A stretch of 57,133 nt of DNA from an uncultured Clostridia bacterium (lineage in GTDB: Bacteria; Bacillota; Clostridia; Christensenellales; UBA1242). Under the pieces are notes generated by a model. It did not search any database. It was not told the DNA's origin and saw nothing but the letters and a program-made list of their open reading frames with translations. Shown piece after piece: positions 45,363 through 55,057 of this stretch (its first letter is position 1; the number at the start of each line of letters is the position of its first letter). A program made the position numbers and the translations under genes. The stretch is from assembly GCA_947062475.1 (NCBI GenBank), contig CAMSQA010000009.1, positions 1-57,133 on the forward strand, in the 5' to 3' direction.

Positions 45363-45391
45363 TAAAAAAAGTCCTTATTCGGACAATTTTT
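45363..45391 (-). terminator. terminator of the dnaG-rpoD-zinc ribbon unit
   Basis: On the minus strand TTGTCC/GGAC with a short loop and seven T's, overlapping the stop codon. Confidence 0.85.
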
Positions 45392-46088
45392 AATGCTTAT
45401 AGACAATTCTCCTGCAATGTTCGCAAGTAATAACGCCCTCTTCATTAAGTTTTGTTATATTTGCAAAAGGAAGTTCCATATGACAACCACCGCAAGAATT
45501 TCCATTCAAAGGCACAAGCACTGGAAAGACATTTTCGTTTCTCCTCTTCTGATAAGCTTCCATTATGGTTGCATCAATTGTCTTTGAAAGCTCTTTAAGC
45601 TTTACAGCAATTTCACTCTTTTGTTTTTCAATTGACTTGACATCTTCATCATAAGCAAGCTTTCTCTTTGCATATTCTTCACGGGCAGTATTAAAGGTCT
45701 TTTTAGTCTTATTGAAATCTGCAAGAATTGCATTCATATTTTCAGCCAAAGAAGTTAAATTTTTTTCTAATATTACAAGATTTTGATTCAACTTCTCTTT
45801 TAAAGAAAACAACTTGTCTATTTCAACTTTTGACATTTCTTCTATATCTTTTCCCAAAAATTCTTGCATTTTTTGATTTTGAACTTGAATTTGAGATTTG
45901 ACCTTTTCAATTTCTTTCAAAAGTTTGCCAGCATTTTCTTCGAGTTTGACAGAACGCTCTTGTGCATTTTTGATATTTTCACGAAGTTTATCTGCCATTT
46001 TTTTGTTTTGATTTTCTCTCAAACTCTTTTCTATTTTAAACATATCACTATCAAGCGATTGATACTTCAAAATCATTTCTACTTTCAT
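45390..46088 (-). CDS. Coiled-coil protein with C4 zinc ribbon (DUF164/COG1579)
   Basis: A 232-residue protein: a long Lys/Glu-rich coiled coil (about 10-180) and a C-terminal C4 zinc ribbon with CGGCHMEL and CEHCRRIVY. This is the COG1579 (zf-RING_7) family. Structures of relatives show a hairpin of two long helices with the ribbon at the tip, and nucleic-acid binding has been suggested, but no function is settled. It follows rpoD by 50 bases on the same strand and is probably co-transcribed; a terminator overlaps its stop. AGGAGAAAAAT precedes the ATG. Confidence 0.88.
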   Translation of the reverse strand: MKVEMILKYQSLDSDMFKIEKSLRENQNKKMADKLRENIKNAQERSVKLEENAGKLLKEIEKVKSQIQVQNQKMQEFLGKDIEEMSKVEIDKLFSLKEKLNQNLVILEKNLTSLAENMNAILADFNKTKKTFNTAREEYAKRKLAYDEDVKSIEKQKSEIAVKLKELSKTIDATIMEAYQKRRNENVFPVLVPLNGNSCGGCHMELPFANITKLNEEGVITCEHCRRIVYKH

Positions 46089-46137
46089 ATTTTTCTCCTT
46101 TATTTTTGTAATTGCAAAAGCTTATGATAAATTTTTA

Positions 46138-47193
46138 TTAAATGAAATCAACAAGCTTTTTGCTTCTATTTGGATGTTTTAATTTTCTTAAAGCTTTAGC
46201 TTCTATCTGTCTGATACGTTCACGAGTGACACTAAACTCGCGACCAACTTCTTCAAGAGTTTTACTTTTTCCGTCAATGAGACCATATCTCTCACGAATT
46301 ACCTGCTGTTCTCTTGGAGTAAGTGTATCAATAACTGATAAAAGTTGTTCATGAAGTAATTTTTGTGTCGCAATTTCCATAGGACTTTTTGCACTTTCAT
46401 CTTCAATAAAGTCACTCATTTTACTATCCTCTTCTTCTCCTATTGGTGTTTCAAGTGAGATAGGATCAAGTGCACTCTTTTTGATCTCAACCACCTTATT
46501 TTCACTTATTCCCATTGCATTTGCAACTTCTTCTAAAGAAGGCTCTCTGGAAAGCTGCTGTGTAAGCTGACGGACAGTTCTTGAATAACGATTTATTGTT
46601 TCCACCATATGCACTGGAAGTCTAATTGTCCTTGATTGATCAGCAATAGCACGAGTTATCGCCTGTTTAATCCACCATGTAGCATAAGTAGAAAATCTGA
46701 AACCTTTGGTATAATCAAATTTTTCAACGGCTCGTAAAAGCCCCATATTGCCCTCTTGAATAAGATCAAGAAAGGATAAAGCATTTGTGCTTGCCCATCT
46801 TTTAGCAATAGAAACAACAAGTCTTAAGTTTGCTTGACAAAGTCTTGCTTTTGCACTTTCATCCCCTTCAAGAATTTTTTTTGCAAGCTCAACTTCTTCT
46901 TCAGCGGTAAGTAGAGGAACTTTTCCTATATCTTTAAGATACATTTTTACAGGATCATCGATAGCCATAAAACCTGTAAATTCAAGTTCATCACTTTCGC
47001 TTTCATTTTCTTCGGCAGATTTCAAAATTTTAATACTATTAGTTTCCATTTTTTTAATGAATTTTTGAATTTCCTGAGCCGAAAGATCATACTTCAAAAG
47101 TCGATAGTAAACTTCTTCATCATTAATCGAACCCTTTTTGCTGGCCATATCAAAAATTTTTTTCATCTCGACTTCAATTTTATTATCTGACAT
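46138..47193 (-). CDS. rpoD: Primary sigma factor RpoD/SigA
   Basis: Housekeeping sigma-70. The 351-residue protein has a short region 1.1-like N-terminus, region 1.2 ([17 protein letters not shown]), region 2 ([12 protein letters not shown]...[20 protein letters not shown]...[14 protein letters not shown]), region 3 ([12 protein letters not shown]) and region 4 with the helix-turn-helix [27 protein letters not shown]. Length fits Firmicutes SigA. Its start overlaps the dnaG stop by 11 bases, and GGAGG lies inside dnaG. The consensus promoters in the window are its presumed targets. Confidence 0.97.
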   Translation of the reverse strand: MSDNKIEVEMKKIFDMASKKGSINDEEVYYRLLKYDLSAQEIQKFIKKMETNSIKILKSAEENESESDELEFTGFMAIDDPVKMYLKDIGKVPLLTAEEEVELAKKILEGDESAKARLCQANLRLVVSIAKRWASTNALSFLDLIQEGNMGLLRAVEKFDYTKGFRFSTYATWWIKQAITRAIADQSRTIRLPVHMVETINRYSRTVRQLTQQLSREPSLEEVANAMGISENKVVEIKKSALDPISLETPIGEEEDSKMSDFIEDESAKSPMEIATQKLLHEQLLSVIDTLTPREQQVIRERYGLIDGKSKTLEEVGREFSVTRERIRQIEAKALRKLKHPNRSKKLVDFI

Positions 47194-48985
47194 AAAAATC
47201 CTCCAAATTTTTCTCTCGTAAAGTTTTACTTATTTTATTAAGTTTCTCTGCAATATTTTTTCTTTCATCTCTATCTTGCGATAACTTAAATTTTTCTGCA
47301 AGTTCAGTTTGCTTATTTGTCAATTGTTGACTTGCGATCAACCAAACACATTCGTCAAAATAACGTTTGTCTGCGTTTTCATATTCTGAAAAGTCTATTC
47401 CCAAACAATCTTTCAAAATAGGCATTTCATCAACATCAAAATAATCATAATATGATGAAATAGGAATCCCTTTTAATGCCACATCAATTATTTCTGCTTG
47501 ACGAGGCAATAATTTCTTATAATCAATATTTTTATCAACAAATGATTTTTTAAATATAAGTGAACCTAATATAAACCTTATAGCCCTAATATTCCCATTT
47601 TCACGCGTAATTAAAACATTTTCAACAACTTTTTCCTGCTTTTTCTTAGCTTCACCGCTCGTCAATTGTGCCAAATCACGTCGAAGTATATCAATTGGTA
47701 TTGAAGTGATGTCACATAGCTTTTCAAGATACACTTCCTCTTCACTACTTGACCCCAGCCTTGATATAATTTCCACTGCAGCTTTGGTAAATTTCCCTTT
47801 TTCATCAGTCTTTGATAAATCAAATTTTTTCATTTCGTTGGCTAAAAGAAAATCAGTAATTGGTAATGCTTCATTTATAATATTCTGCATCGCATCAACC
47901 CCTAGCTCTCTTATTATTTCATCTGGATCTCGTTTTTCAGGCATAGAAGCAACTCGGACATTAAAACCTTCTTCTTTCAAAATAATTATGCTTTTAATAG
48001 TTGCTAAAATGCCTGCTTCATCACCATCAAAACACAAGACAACATTACTTGAAAGTTTTTTAAGTTCTTTTGCATTTTCCTTTGTCAGTGCCGTGCCCAT
48101 ACATGCAACCGTTGATTTAAAGCCAGCCCTATGCATTGCAATAACATCTATTTGACCTTCCACTATTACAATTTTATCAAGCAGACCTTGTTGTTTCATT
48201 GCTTTAACAAGGTTTATCCCAAATACAACCCTTCCCTTTTGAAAAACAATAGTTTCACATGTATTTTTATATTTTGCCATATCAGTTTTCACAAGCACTC
48301 TTGCACTGAATCCTACACATTCATTAAAAGCATTAAAAATAGGAAAAACAAGTCTTTTTGACATTACATCATAATAATATTCTTTCTCGCCCTCTCCATC
48401 TTGAACTTTTGTGCCTTTATTTACAACACCAGCATCCAACATTTCTTTGTATGTAAATCCCTGCCTCCTTAAATATTCAACTAAGGCATAGCTATTTGAA
48501 GAATATCCAATTTTAAAATCTTCAAGTTCTCTTTTTGTAAATCCTCTTGACTTAATATAATCTTGAGCAAGTTTGGCGTCTGGAGAATATAAATTTTCCT
48601 GATAAAACTTATAAGTCATATCCAGAATCTTCAAAACTCTTTCTTTAAGTTGTTTTTTTTCAACTGCTTTATTATCCCCCTTAAATTCTGGCAACTGCAT
48701 GTTTGCATTTTTTGCAAGCAAACTTATAGCTTGAGTAAAATCACATGATTCATATTTTTGAACAAAAGAAATTACGTCTCCACTTTCCTTACAACCAAAG
48801 CAATAAAAAATGCCTTCATCCTCAGATACACTAAAAGATGGCGTCTTTTCGTGATGAAAAGGACAACATGCCCAATAACGCCCACCCTTACGTTCAAGAT
48901 GAATATATTTACTGATTATAGATACAATATTGTTTTTTTGCTTCAACTCATAAAGCCAATCGGCTTGATAACCTTTATTCTGCAC
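47183..48985 (-). CDS. dnaG: DNA primase
   Basis: Makes RNA primers at the replication fork. The 600-residue protein has the CHC2 zinc finger at the N-terminus ([14 protein letters not shown]...FYCFGC), the TOPRIM core with [23 protein letters not shown] and [11 protein letters not shown], and a C-terminal helicase-binding region. Metal-binding Glu and DxD residues are present. The start is a GTG with only a distant AAGGA, and no better start precedes the conserved finger. It leads the dnaG-rpoD macromolecular-synthesis operon, as in Bacillus and Clostridium. Confidence 0.96.
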   Translation of the reverse strand: MQNKGYQADWLYELKQKNNIVSIISKYIHLERKGGRYWACCPFHHEKTPSFSVSEDEGIFYCFGCKESGDVISFVQKYESCDFTQAISLLAKNANMQLPEFKGDNKAVEKKQLKERVLKILDMTYKFYQENLYSPDAKLAQDYIKSRGFTKRELEDFKIGYSSNSYALVEYLRRQGFTYKEMLDAGVVNKGTKVQDGEGEKEYYYDVMSKRLVFPIFNAFNECVGFSARVLVKTDMAKYKNTCETIVFQKGRVVFGINLVKAMKQQGLLDKIVIVEGQIDVIAMHRAGFKSTVACMGTALTKENAKELKKLSSNVVLCFDGDEAGILATIKSIIILKEEGFNVRVASMPEKRDPDEIIRELGVDAMQNIINEALPITDFLLANEMKKFDLSKTDEKGKFTKAAVEIISRLGSSSEEEVYLEKLCDITSIPIDILRRDLAQLTSGEAKKKQEKVVENVLITRENGNIRAIRFILGSLIFKKSFVDKNIDYKKLLPRQAEIIDVALKGIPISSYYDYFDVDEMPILKDCLGIDFSEYENADKRYFDECVWLIASQQLTNKQTELAEKFKLSQDRDERKNIAEKLNKISKTLREKNLEDFYVR

Positions 48986-49146
48986 TCGTCTACAATTTTC
49001 CTTAATCTAAAAATACTTACAATTTTTATATACTACAAAAAACTATAATTTCCTTTTTTTATTTAAAAATAATTAAATTGTTTTTGTTTATGACAAAATA
49101 ATGGTTATTATTCTGTAACTTAAAATAGTTTTACTAGAAAAATTTA

Positions 49147-49818
49147 TTATATGACAGGCTTAATACCTCCGCCGTTGAAGTATATTTCAGGCACCTTTCC
49201 AACAATTACATTTTCACACAAAAGCACTTCAAGTTCTGTATTAAAATTTTCAGTTTTTCCAGGCAAAATCATTCCTATTCCAGCATTGACGACAAAATAT
49301 AATTGATGAAGGGTTTGATTTATGCCTGCAGAGGTAAATTTAGAATTTATTTTGGTATTTATTGTGCCTATAGGAATAAGTTGAATTGTCACAGTCGAGC
49401 CTATACCATAAAGAAATGGAATACCAGTAAAAGTTCCGATAGCAATTTCAAGCCCTTCATTTCCAAGATTATTAAACTTATCTTGCACACCTTTTGTAAT
49501 TTGTCTAATTAAAATATTTGCCTGAACAGTATCGACTTCAATCGCATCAACGGTATTTTCGCTTGAATATTTTATCTTTGCAAGTTTATTATAAGATATG
49601 CCTTCGTTTATAAGCGTATCGCCAACCACCTCACTAATAGCTGATGTTGCAACCGAACGCACTCTCTCTTCACTTAGATTGACAATAACTGGACATATAA
49701 CTTTAAAATAATAAAAAACGCATGCAATAATTAATGCAAAAACTACAAAAAAGGTCACCCTAATTTTTCTTTTGGCTGACCATTTCACTTTTGTTTTTCT
49801 TTGCTTACACGTTTGCAT
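49147..49818 (-). CDS. yunB: Sporulation protein YunB
   Basis: A 223-residue protein with one N-terminal membrane helix (about 23-45) after a very basic start, and an extracytoplasmic domain with ISYNKLAKIKYSSENTVDAIEVDT, IPIGTINTKI and VVNAGIGMILPG. This pattern fits YunB, a mother-cell (sigma-E) sporulation protein of Bacillus subtilis whose exact role is not settled. Length is near the usual 230-250. The ATG at 49818 lacks a strong ribosome site. Upstream on the minus strand, CATACAAT (49866-49873) equals the sigma-E -10 consensus, but the -35 is weak. It lies just downstream of spoVAE. Confidence 0.88.
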   Translation of the reverse strand: MQTCKQRKTKVKWSAKRKIRVTFFVVFALIIACVFYYFKVICPVIVNLSEERVRSVATSAISEVVGDTLINEGISYNKLAKIKYSSENTVDAIEVDTVQANILIRQITKGVQDKFNNLGNEGLEIAIGTFTGIPFLYGIGSTVTIQLIPIGTINTKINSKFTSAGINQTLHQLYFVVNAGIGMILPGKTENFNTELEVLLCENVIVGKVPEIYFNGGGIKPVI

Positions 49819-49865
49819 ACAATAGATATATGCACTCTTTTTTAAAAAATTGACAAAATCTATAT

Positions 49866-49896
49866 ATTGTATGTTGTATAAACCGCATACTACTAT
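49866..49896 (-). promoter_or_regulatory. yunB upstream region: sigma-E-like -10 box and an inverted-repeat half-site
   Basis: CATACAAT (minus, 49866-49873) fits a sigma-E -10 element. CATACTACTAT (plus, 49886-49896) is identical to one arm of the palindrome at 4323-4333, and TGTTGTATA on the other side, at the same 5-base spacing, matches the other arm in part. Confidence 0.4.
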
Positions 49897-49917
49897 TATT
49901 TGTGCTATTATGCAAAA

Positions 49918-50274
49918 TTAGTTTTTTGTTTTTGACTTAAATATTAAAGCAAAGATAAAAGCAAAAATTACTGCTGCTGCAATTCCACCTGCGGTTGCTT
50001 CAAGTCCACCTGTAAAAGCACCTAGCAAACCTTTTGCTTTTACAGCACCAATTGCCCCTTTTGCAAGAGAAGCACCAAAGCCAATAATTGGCACATTAAT
50101 ACCCGCTCTCGCAAAGGAAGATATTGGATCAAAAATTCCGAAAGCTTCAAGCAAAACACCTATCAAAACAAATGTCACCAAAATTCTAGCTGAGGTAATA
50201 TTTGTATAAATGATTAAAACCTGACCAAGCATACAAATAAATCCGCCTATCAAAAATACCCATAAATAATACAT
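49918..50274 (-). CDS. spoVAE: Stage V sporulation protein AE
   Basis: Membrane component of the SpoVA channel that moves dipicolinic acid (Ca-DPA) into the forespore and out at germination. The 118-residue protein has four hydrophobic helices and the family motif FGASLAKGAIGAVKAKGLLGAFTGGLEATAGGI (residues about 66-98; key part GLLGAFTGGL). GGGAGG precedes the ATG. It abuts the spoVAD stop and ends the spoVAC-AD-AE unit. Confidence 0.95.
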   Translation of the reverse strand: MYYLWVFLIGGFICMLGQVLIIYTNITSARILVTFVLIGVLLEAFGIFDPISSFARAGINVPIIGFGASLAKGAIGAVKAKGLLGAFTGGLEATAGGIAAAVIFAFIFALIFKSKTKN

Positions 50275-51492
50275 TTATTCCTCCCTATTGAAACTTAAAA
50301 TAGACTTTTGTTTTCTACCATCTGTCATTTTTTCTTTATCATTATCTTTTGAATTTATTTTTTCATTTAAATCATTTTTTTCATTTTGCAATGATAATTC
50401 CTCATTTTTAGCTTTTGGACTTGATTTTATTGAAGAAGTTTTTGTTTGCTTTTTCACTTCAACACTTTGAAAGTTTTTCTTACTATCCTTTCCCACATCA
50501 CTTTCAATGACAATCGCATGACAAACTCCAGGTATTGATTCTCCTTGTTGTGCAGCCGTTGTTGACATCAATGCCCCTGTCGGCATAAAAAGCACTTTTT
50601 TAAGTTCACCAGTTCTCAACTTGCGAATAATATAAGAATTTAAAACTGTTGCACTGCAACCACAGCCACTTCCGCCAGAAAGAGTATTTTGATTTCTTGT
50701 AAAATACATCTGACCGCAATCATTATAATTTAAACCAAGTTTTATTCCGTTATGTTCCATCAAATCAATCAAAATTTCACTGCCAAATTTTCCAAGATCA
50801 CCTGTCACAATCATATCATAGTCATCTGGGACAGTATTTGTATCTCTGAAATGTGCAAGCATTGTGTCCATTGCAGATGGGGCCATTGCAGCCCCCATAT
50901 CATTTACGTCAATCACACCATAATCTACAACCTTACCTATAGTTGCCATAGAAATTTTTGGACCTTTTCCTGTAGAAGAAAGAACTGTCGCTCCAGCACC
51001 TGTCACCGTCCATTGTGATGTTGGTGGTCGTTGATTTCCAAGTTCGAGAGGAAATCTGAATTGTCTTTCAGCCGAAGAAAAGTGAGAGCCTGTTGCACAC
51101 ACCACCTTTTGAAAGTGTTTAGAATCAATAAAGGAAGAACCCACAGCTAAACTTTCAGCCATTGTAGAACACGCACCAAAAAGTCCAAAAAAAGACACAT
51201 CAAAATTTCTTGCTGCATATGAAGAAGAAATAATTTGATTTAATAGGTCTCCTGCCAATATAAGTTGAACATCCTTTGGTTTTATTTTAGCATCTTCGAT
51301 TGCCCCAACAATGGCACTTTCAAGCATCTTTTTTTCTGCTTTTTCATAGGATTTTTCACCAAAACTGTCATCTTTCATGACATAATCAAAATAGGGTCCA
51401 AAATTACCCTTTCCTTCTTTTGGTCCAACAATTGAATAACTGCCAATAATGACAGGTTTATTTTTAAAAATTATTGTTTGACTTTTTCCCAT
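50275..51492 (-). CDS. spoVAD: Stage V sporulation protein AD with an unusual charged C-terminal tail
   Basis: Soluble SpoVA component that binds dipicolinic acid, with a thiolase-like fold. The 405-residue protein matches the family through about residue 332: GSYSIVGPKEGKGNFGPYFD at the start, ACSTMAESLAVGSS, and GGSGCGCSATVLNSYI. The usual protein ends near 335-340. Here residues 333-405 form an extra Lys/Glu/Asp/Ser-rich tail, predicted to be disordered. There is no frameshift sign: the ribosome site of spoVAE and its start follow immediately. The tail's role is unknown. Confidence 0.95.
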   Translation of the reverse strand: MGKSQTIIFKNKPVIIGSYSIVGPKEGKGNFGPYFDYVMKDDSFGEKSYEKAEKKMLESAIVGAIEDAKIKPKDVQLILAGDLLNQIISSSYAARNFDVSFFGLFGACSTMAESLAVGSSFIDSKHFQKVVCATGSHFSSAERQFRFPLELGNQRPPTSQWTVTGAGATVLSSTGKGPKISMATIGKVVDYGVIDVNDMGAAMAPSAMDTMLAHFRDTNTVPDDYDMIVTGDLGKFGSEILIDLMEHNGIKLGLNYNDCGQMYFTRNQNTLSGGSGCGCSATVLNSYIIRKLRTGELKKVLFMPTGALMSTTAAQQGESIPGVCHAIVIESDVGKDSKKNFQSVEVKKQTKTSSIKSSPKAKNEELSLQNEKNDLNEKINSKDNDKEKMTDGRKQKSILSFNREE

Positions 51493-51502
51493 TACAACCT
51501 CA

Positions 51503-51949
51503 CTAGATAAAGAGATAAATAATTCCTACCAAGATACTTGAAACTATCCCAACTACAATGACAGGACCTGCTATTGTAAACATTTTTACACAAATTCCAT
51601 ATATAATTCCTTCATGCTTAAATTCTATCGCAGGCGAAGCAATAGAATTTGAGAAACCTGTTATTGGCACAATAGAACCACCACCAGCAAATTTTCCAAT
51701 CTTATCGTAAATGCCTATACCTGTCAAGAATGAAGCGATAAATATAAGGACTATCAAAGTATAAGCCCATGCCGATTGCTCTGCCATATTTGGAAACCAC
51801 AACAAAATAAGATCATTTATTCCTTGACCTAAACAACATATAATTCCTCCAACCAAAAATGAATTAAAAAGACTTGGCCAAGGTCTAGTTTTTGGCAGTT
51901 TAGCTTTTACATATTTGTTGTAAGCTTCATTTCGTTTTTTATCGTCCAT
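51503..51949 (-). CDS. spoVAC: Stage V sporulation protein AC
   Basis: Membrane channel component of SpoVA; in Bacillus subtilis SpoVAC behaves as a mechanosensitive channel for DPA. The 148-residue protein begins with a short soluble helix (RNEAYNKYVKAKLPKTRPWPSLFNSF), followed by about four membrane helices and the motif GGGSIVPITGFSNSIASPAIEFKHEG (key part GGSIVPITGFSN). The ATG at 51949 follows AGGAG; nine more codons upstream have no site. It is first in spoVAC-AD-AE and divergent from the lipoprotein gene at 52054. spoVAA, AB, AEA and AF are not present here. Confidence 0.95.
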   Translation of the reverse strand: MDDKKRNEAYNKYVKAKLPKTRPWPSLFNSFLVGGIICCLGQGINDLILLWFPNMAEQSAWAYTLIVLIFIASFLTGIGIYDKIGKFAGGGSIVPITGFSNSIASPAIEFKHEGIIYGICVKMFTIAGPVIVVGIVSSILVGIIYLFI

Positions 51950-51999
51950 ATTAATCTCCTGCTTAATTATTGACAAGAAATTAAAATATAAACATTTAA

Positions 52000-52027
52000 G
52001 AATAAAAACCCTTATTTTTCACACAAT
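52000..52027 (+). promoter_or_regulatory. sporulation-type promoter of the lipoprotein gene
   Basis: GAATAAA (52000-52006), 13 bp, CACACAAT (52020-52027) differs by one base from the sigma-E -10 (CATACAAT). With another alignment, GAATA and CACAATA also resemble sigma-F/G elements. No sigma-A pair with proper spacing is seen. Confidence 0.45.
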
Positions 52028-52053
52028 AGATTAATATATCAATTGGAGGAAAT

Positions 52054-53325
52054 ATGAAAATATCAGCGTTAAATTTCAAAAAATTAGCATTATCTTTTTT
52101 AATCATTTTTATTGCCATAACTATGATTGGATGTTCCAACGGAAGCTCTAAAGCTATAAATTCTTTAAATGAAGAACTAGACAACGTTTCAAATATTGTA
52201 AGCTCGACTAATTCAAGTGAAATCTCAGATGTAAGCCCTATAATGCTTTACAATAGATCAAAAACAGAACTAGACAATTATAAAGCACTAACAAACGCCA
52301 ATATGTCAAGAGAGGAAGAGGTAAGACAAAGAGTCCTTTCCTTAAATTCTTATATTAAATCCTGTTCTTATGAAAATTTAAAACTCAGCAAAAGCAAAAT
52401 TAATTCTATAAACACCCTTACAAAAGATATAAAAAAATATAATCAGCTGCTCAAAAATACAAAATCAGAATTAAAAAATTCTGTGGATTATATCAAAAAG
52501 AATGTCAAAAAATCAAGTTCAGACAACGAAATGACAGAAACTTTATATATATCATTAAATAATTGCATGAATGAAAGATTTGTTTGTCTATGCAATTTAT
52601 ATAATAATCTTGAACAAGTTTATATTCTTGTCTGCAAAGATTGCGAAAATTGTGAAAATAATATAGAAAATTCTTTTGAAATAAACGATACATCTATGTA
52701 TGACAATACTCTTTCAAAACAAGATACGAATCAAGAAAACTTAAAAATTGAAAATGAAGATAATAATGGTAAAACTTTCAAGAAAAATATTGATAGTTAT
52801 TTAAGAAATGACACTGAAGAGCAAACAAATCAAAACAATAATACTAATTGCCCAAATAATGATTGTAATAATCATGCCGTAAACAACAATATCGGAAATT
52901 ATAACTACCCTGTAAACTATCCAAATCGCTATTATTCAGCACCAATAAACAACGCATTTTATCCAGCAAATAATCCTTATAATTATGGATTAAACTATGG
53001 TATGTATGGAAATGGAATAATGGGCAACGGAATGTTTGGATATCCATACAATGGGATGACCAATCGATATTTCTTTAACCCTTGTCGCAATACAGACACC
53101 TTTTACGCTTTCAATAAAAACATTGACACTTACAGATTAAATCCAGCTGCAATAAATAATGGAAATTTAAATAATTTTGCTATCAATGAAATTCCTGTAA
53201 ATGCAAAAGCAGAAATAATTGAGGAAAAAGGAATTTTAAATGAGGACAAAATAGAAGAAATAAAGGAAAACAATAAAAAATTAAAACCAAATAATGTCAT
53301 AAATTTATCAGATGAAGTTGGCTAA
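52054..53325 (+). CDS. Asn/Tyr-rich predicted lipoprotein in the sporulation block
   Basis: A 423-residue protein with a type II signal peptide and lipobox MIGC (Cys27). A helical, coiled-coil-like region (about 35-190) is followed by CKDCENCEN, a polar linker, and a low-complexity stretch rich in Asn, Tyr, Pro, Gly and Met (about 260-365). The end is acidic (EEKGILNEDKIEEIKE). GGAGG precedes the ATG. I recognise no family. The composition is like spore-coat or appendage proteins, and its position between spoVA and spoIIA plus a possible sporulation promoter suggest a spore-envelope role, which is inference. It is the only plus-strand gene of this block. Confidence 0.8.
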   Translation: MKISALNFKKLALSFLIIFIAITMIGCSNGSSKAINSLNEELDNVSNIVSSTNSSEISDVSPIMLYNRSKTELDNYKALTNANMSREEEVRQRVLSLNSYIKSCSYENLKLSKSKINSINTLTKDIKKYNQLLKNTKSELKNSVDYIKKNVKKSSSDNEMTETLYISLNNCMNERFVCLCNLYNNLEQVYILVCKDCENCENNIENSFEINDTSMYDNTLSKQDTNQENLKIENEDNNGKTFKKNIDSYLRNDTEEQTNQNNNTNCPNNDCNNHAVNNNIGNYNYPVNYPNRYYSAPINNAFYPANNPYNYGLNYGMYGNGIMGNGMFGYPYNGMTNRYFFNPCRNTDTFYAFNKNIDTYRLNPAAINNGNLNNFAINEIPVNAKAEIIEEKGILNEDKIEEIKENNKKLKPNNVINLSDEVG

Positions 53326-53343
53326 AATGAAAAGATAGTATTA

Positions 53344-53380
53344 CAAAAAATCCACTAAAAATTATTAGTGGATTTTTAAT
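53344..53380. terminator. bidirectional terminator
   Basis: AAAAAATCCACTAA/TTAGTGGATTTTT serves the lipoprotein gene (+) and, in the opposite direction, sigF (-). Confidence 0.85.
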
Positions 53381-53426
53381 TGAAAAAATATAAATTAAAC
53401 AAACTTCTATAAATATTAAAACTTTG

Positions 53427-54152
53427 TCAGATACTTAGTTTACTGCGTAAGGAATTTAATATTTTATTTTCAAGTCTTGAAACTTGAACTTGAGATATAT
53501 TCAATTCTTTTGCAATTTCACTCTGTGTTTTATCATAATAATATCGAAGCATGATTATTTTTCTATCGCGAATATCAAGTCTTTTTACAAGTTCATTTAA
53601 TGCTATATTATCAAGCATTTTCCCATTTTCATCATCCTGAGCCTCTATTCGATCAATCAGTGTAAGATTTTCTGATTCATCCTCAATTGGCGTATAAAGT
53701 GAAAGTGGCATTTTTGCAGAATCCATTGCCAAAATTATTTCTTGTTGTTCAATTTGAAAATGCAAAGAGATTTCCTCTATTGTAGGCGAACGCTGATTAT
53801 CATGACAAAAAACTTCGATAAATCGATTTATCTGCAAATTTAACGATTTTAACGCCCTTGAAACCTTAATAGAGCCATCATCACGCATAAATCTTTTTAC
53901 TTCTCCAATCACCATAGGCACAACATAAGTTGAGAATTTTACACCAAAATCAGGATTGAAATTCTTTATTGCTTTTAAAAAACCTATACACCCTATTTGA
54001 TATAAATCATCATACTCAACACCTTTATCTCTAAAGCGTTTTATAACGCTTTTTATGAGCGGTGAATTTTCTTCTATAAGCACCGATTTTGCTTCTTGGT
54101 CACCCTGTTGAGCTTTTTCAACCAATTGCAAAATTATGCTGTTATCAAGCAT
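53427..54152 (-). CDS. sigF: Forespore sigma factor SigF
   Basis: First compartment-specific sigma factor of the forespore. The 241-residue protein has region 2 (VIKRFRDKGVEYDDLYQIGCIGFLKAIKNF...KFSTYVVPMVIGEVKRFMRDD), region 3 and region 4 (DKTQSEIAKELNISQVQVSRLENKIL). The short length and lack of region 1 mark a sporulation sigma; order after spoIIAA-spoIIAB identifies F rather than G. The ATG at 54152 overlaps the spoIIAB stop by eight bases (ATGCTTGA) and follows AGGTGGG; eight more codons are open upstream. It is held inactive by SpoIIAB. Confidence 0.96.
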   Translation of the reverse strand: MLDNSIILQLVEKAQQGDQEAKSVLIEENSPLIKSVIKRFRDKGVEYDDLYQIGCIGFLKAIKNFNPDFGVKFSTYVVPMVIGEVKRFMRDDGSIKVSRALKSLNLQINRFIEVFCHDNQRSPTIEEISLHFQIEQQEIILAMDSAKMPLSLYTPIEDESENLTLIDRIEAQDDENGKMLDNIALNELVKRLDIRDRKIIMLRYYYDKTQSEIAKELNISQVQVSRLENKILNSLRSKLSI

Positions 54153-54591
54153 TGCCCACCTGTAAGACAGAACCAACCTGCTTATACATGGTCACAGTAG
54201 TGCCTCCCTTATCATTTTTTTCAACTTCTACATTATCCATAAAACTTTCCATGACTGCAAAACCCATTCCACTTCTTTCTTCACTAGGTTTAGTGGTAAA
54301 AAATGGTTCTCTCGCACGAGCGATGTCGTTTATCCCAACACCATAATCACTCACAATAATTTTTATACAATCACCTTCAATTTCACATCTTAATGAAATT
54401 ACACCTTTCTGCGCTGGATAAGCATGAACAACACAATTTGTCACGGCTTCAGATACAGCTGTTTTAATGTCATTTATCTCATCAATTGAAGGATTTAATT
54501 GCACGCAAAAACCAGCCACACATATTCTTGCAAAGCCCTCATTGATTGACAATGCTTTAAAATTTACTTCCATAAAATTTGAATTAATCAT
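54145..54591 (-). CDS. spoIIAB: Anti-sigma-F factor and kinase SpoIIAB
   Basis: GHKL-type kinase that binds sigma-F and phosphorylates SpoIIAA. The 148-residue protein has the ATP site: N box EAVTNCVVHAY, then VSDYGVGI (DxGxG) and the G2 loop EERSGMGFAVMESFMD. The ATG at 54591 follows AAGGAG with about seven bases; this start gives the usual family length (about 146), while the longer frame overlaps spoIIAA with no site. It is the middle gene of the operon. Confidence 0.96.
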   Translation of the reverse strand: MINSNFMEVNFKALSINEGFARICVAGFCVQLNPSIDEINDIKTAVSEAVTNCVVHAYPAQKGVISLRCEIEGDCIKIIVSDYGVGINDIARAREPFFTTKPSEERSGMGFAVMESFMDNVEVEKNDKGGTTVTMYKQVGSVLQVGNA

Positions 54592-54613
54592 ATCAAACTC
54601 CTTTTCTTTTTTA

Positions 54614-54922
54614 TCAAACGATTTTAGGCATAATTTCATAAAGCCCTGTCATTTTAAATATCTTTTCTGCATGTTTTGAAGGATTGCAAATAAATATCGG
54701 TATGTTTCTCGTTTTCATTTTTTTATAACGTCCTATCAAAACCCCTATTCCTGTGCTGTCCATAAACTCAAGTTCGGACAAATCAATTATAATTTGATTA
54801 AAATCTCCACCTGCAAATATATCATCTAGAACAATCCTTGTATGACTTGCAGAATGCTCATCAAGTTCACCACAAAGCACAACATACATGGTGCCATTAT
54901 AAATCTTATTTTTTATATGCAT
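54614..54922 (-). CDS. spoIIAA: Anti-anti-sigma factor SpoIIAA
   Basis: STAS-domain protein whose dephosphorylated form frees sigma-F from SpoIIAB. The 102-residue protein has the phosphorylation site in LEFMDSTGIGVLIGRYK: the Ser of MDSTG corresponds to Ser58 of Bacillus subtilis. AAGGAGG precedes the ATG. It opens the spoIIAA-spoIIAB-sigF operon. I found no clear sigma-H promoter in the 135 bases upstream. The phosphatase SpoIIE is not in this window. Confidence 0.96.
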   Translation of the reverse strand: MHIKNKIYNGTMYVVLCGELDEHSASHTRIVLDDIFAGGDFNQIIIDLSELEFMDSTGIGVLIGRYKKMKTRNIPIFICNPSKHAEKIFKMTGLYEIMPKIV

Positions 54923-55057
54923 GCTCTCCTCCTTTTCAAACCTTTCTTAGATAAAACAATGTTATCACATCCAATTTTGCAAAAAATAAAAGATTTGCCC
55001 GAAAAAAGACAAATAAAAAAGAAAAAGTAAATTACCTTTCCTTTTTTTTATTAAATT

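Noticed and set aside
45155..45445. 96-codon minus-strand frame
   Set aside because: It overlaps the zinc-ribbon gene end and its terminator, and the remainder covers the recJ promoter.
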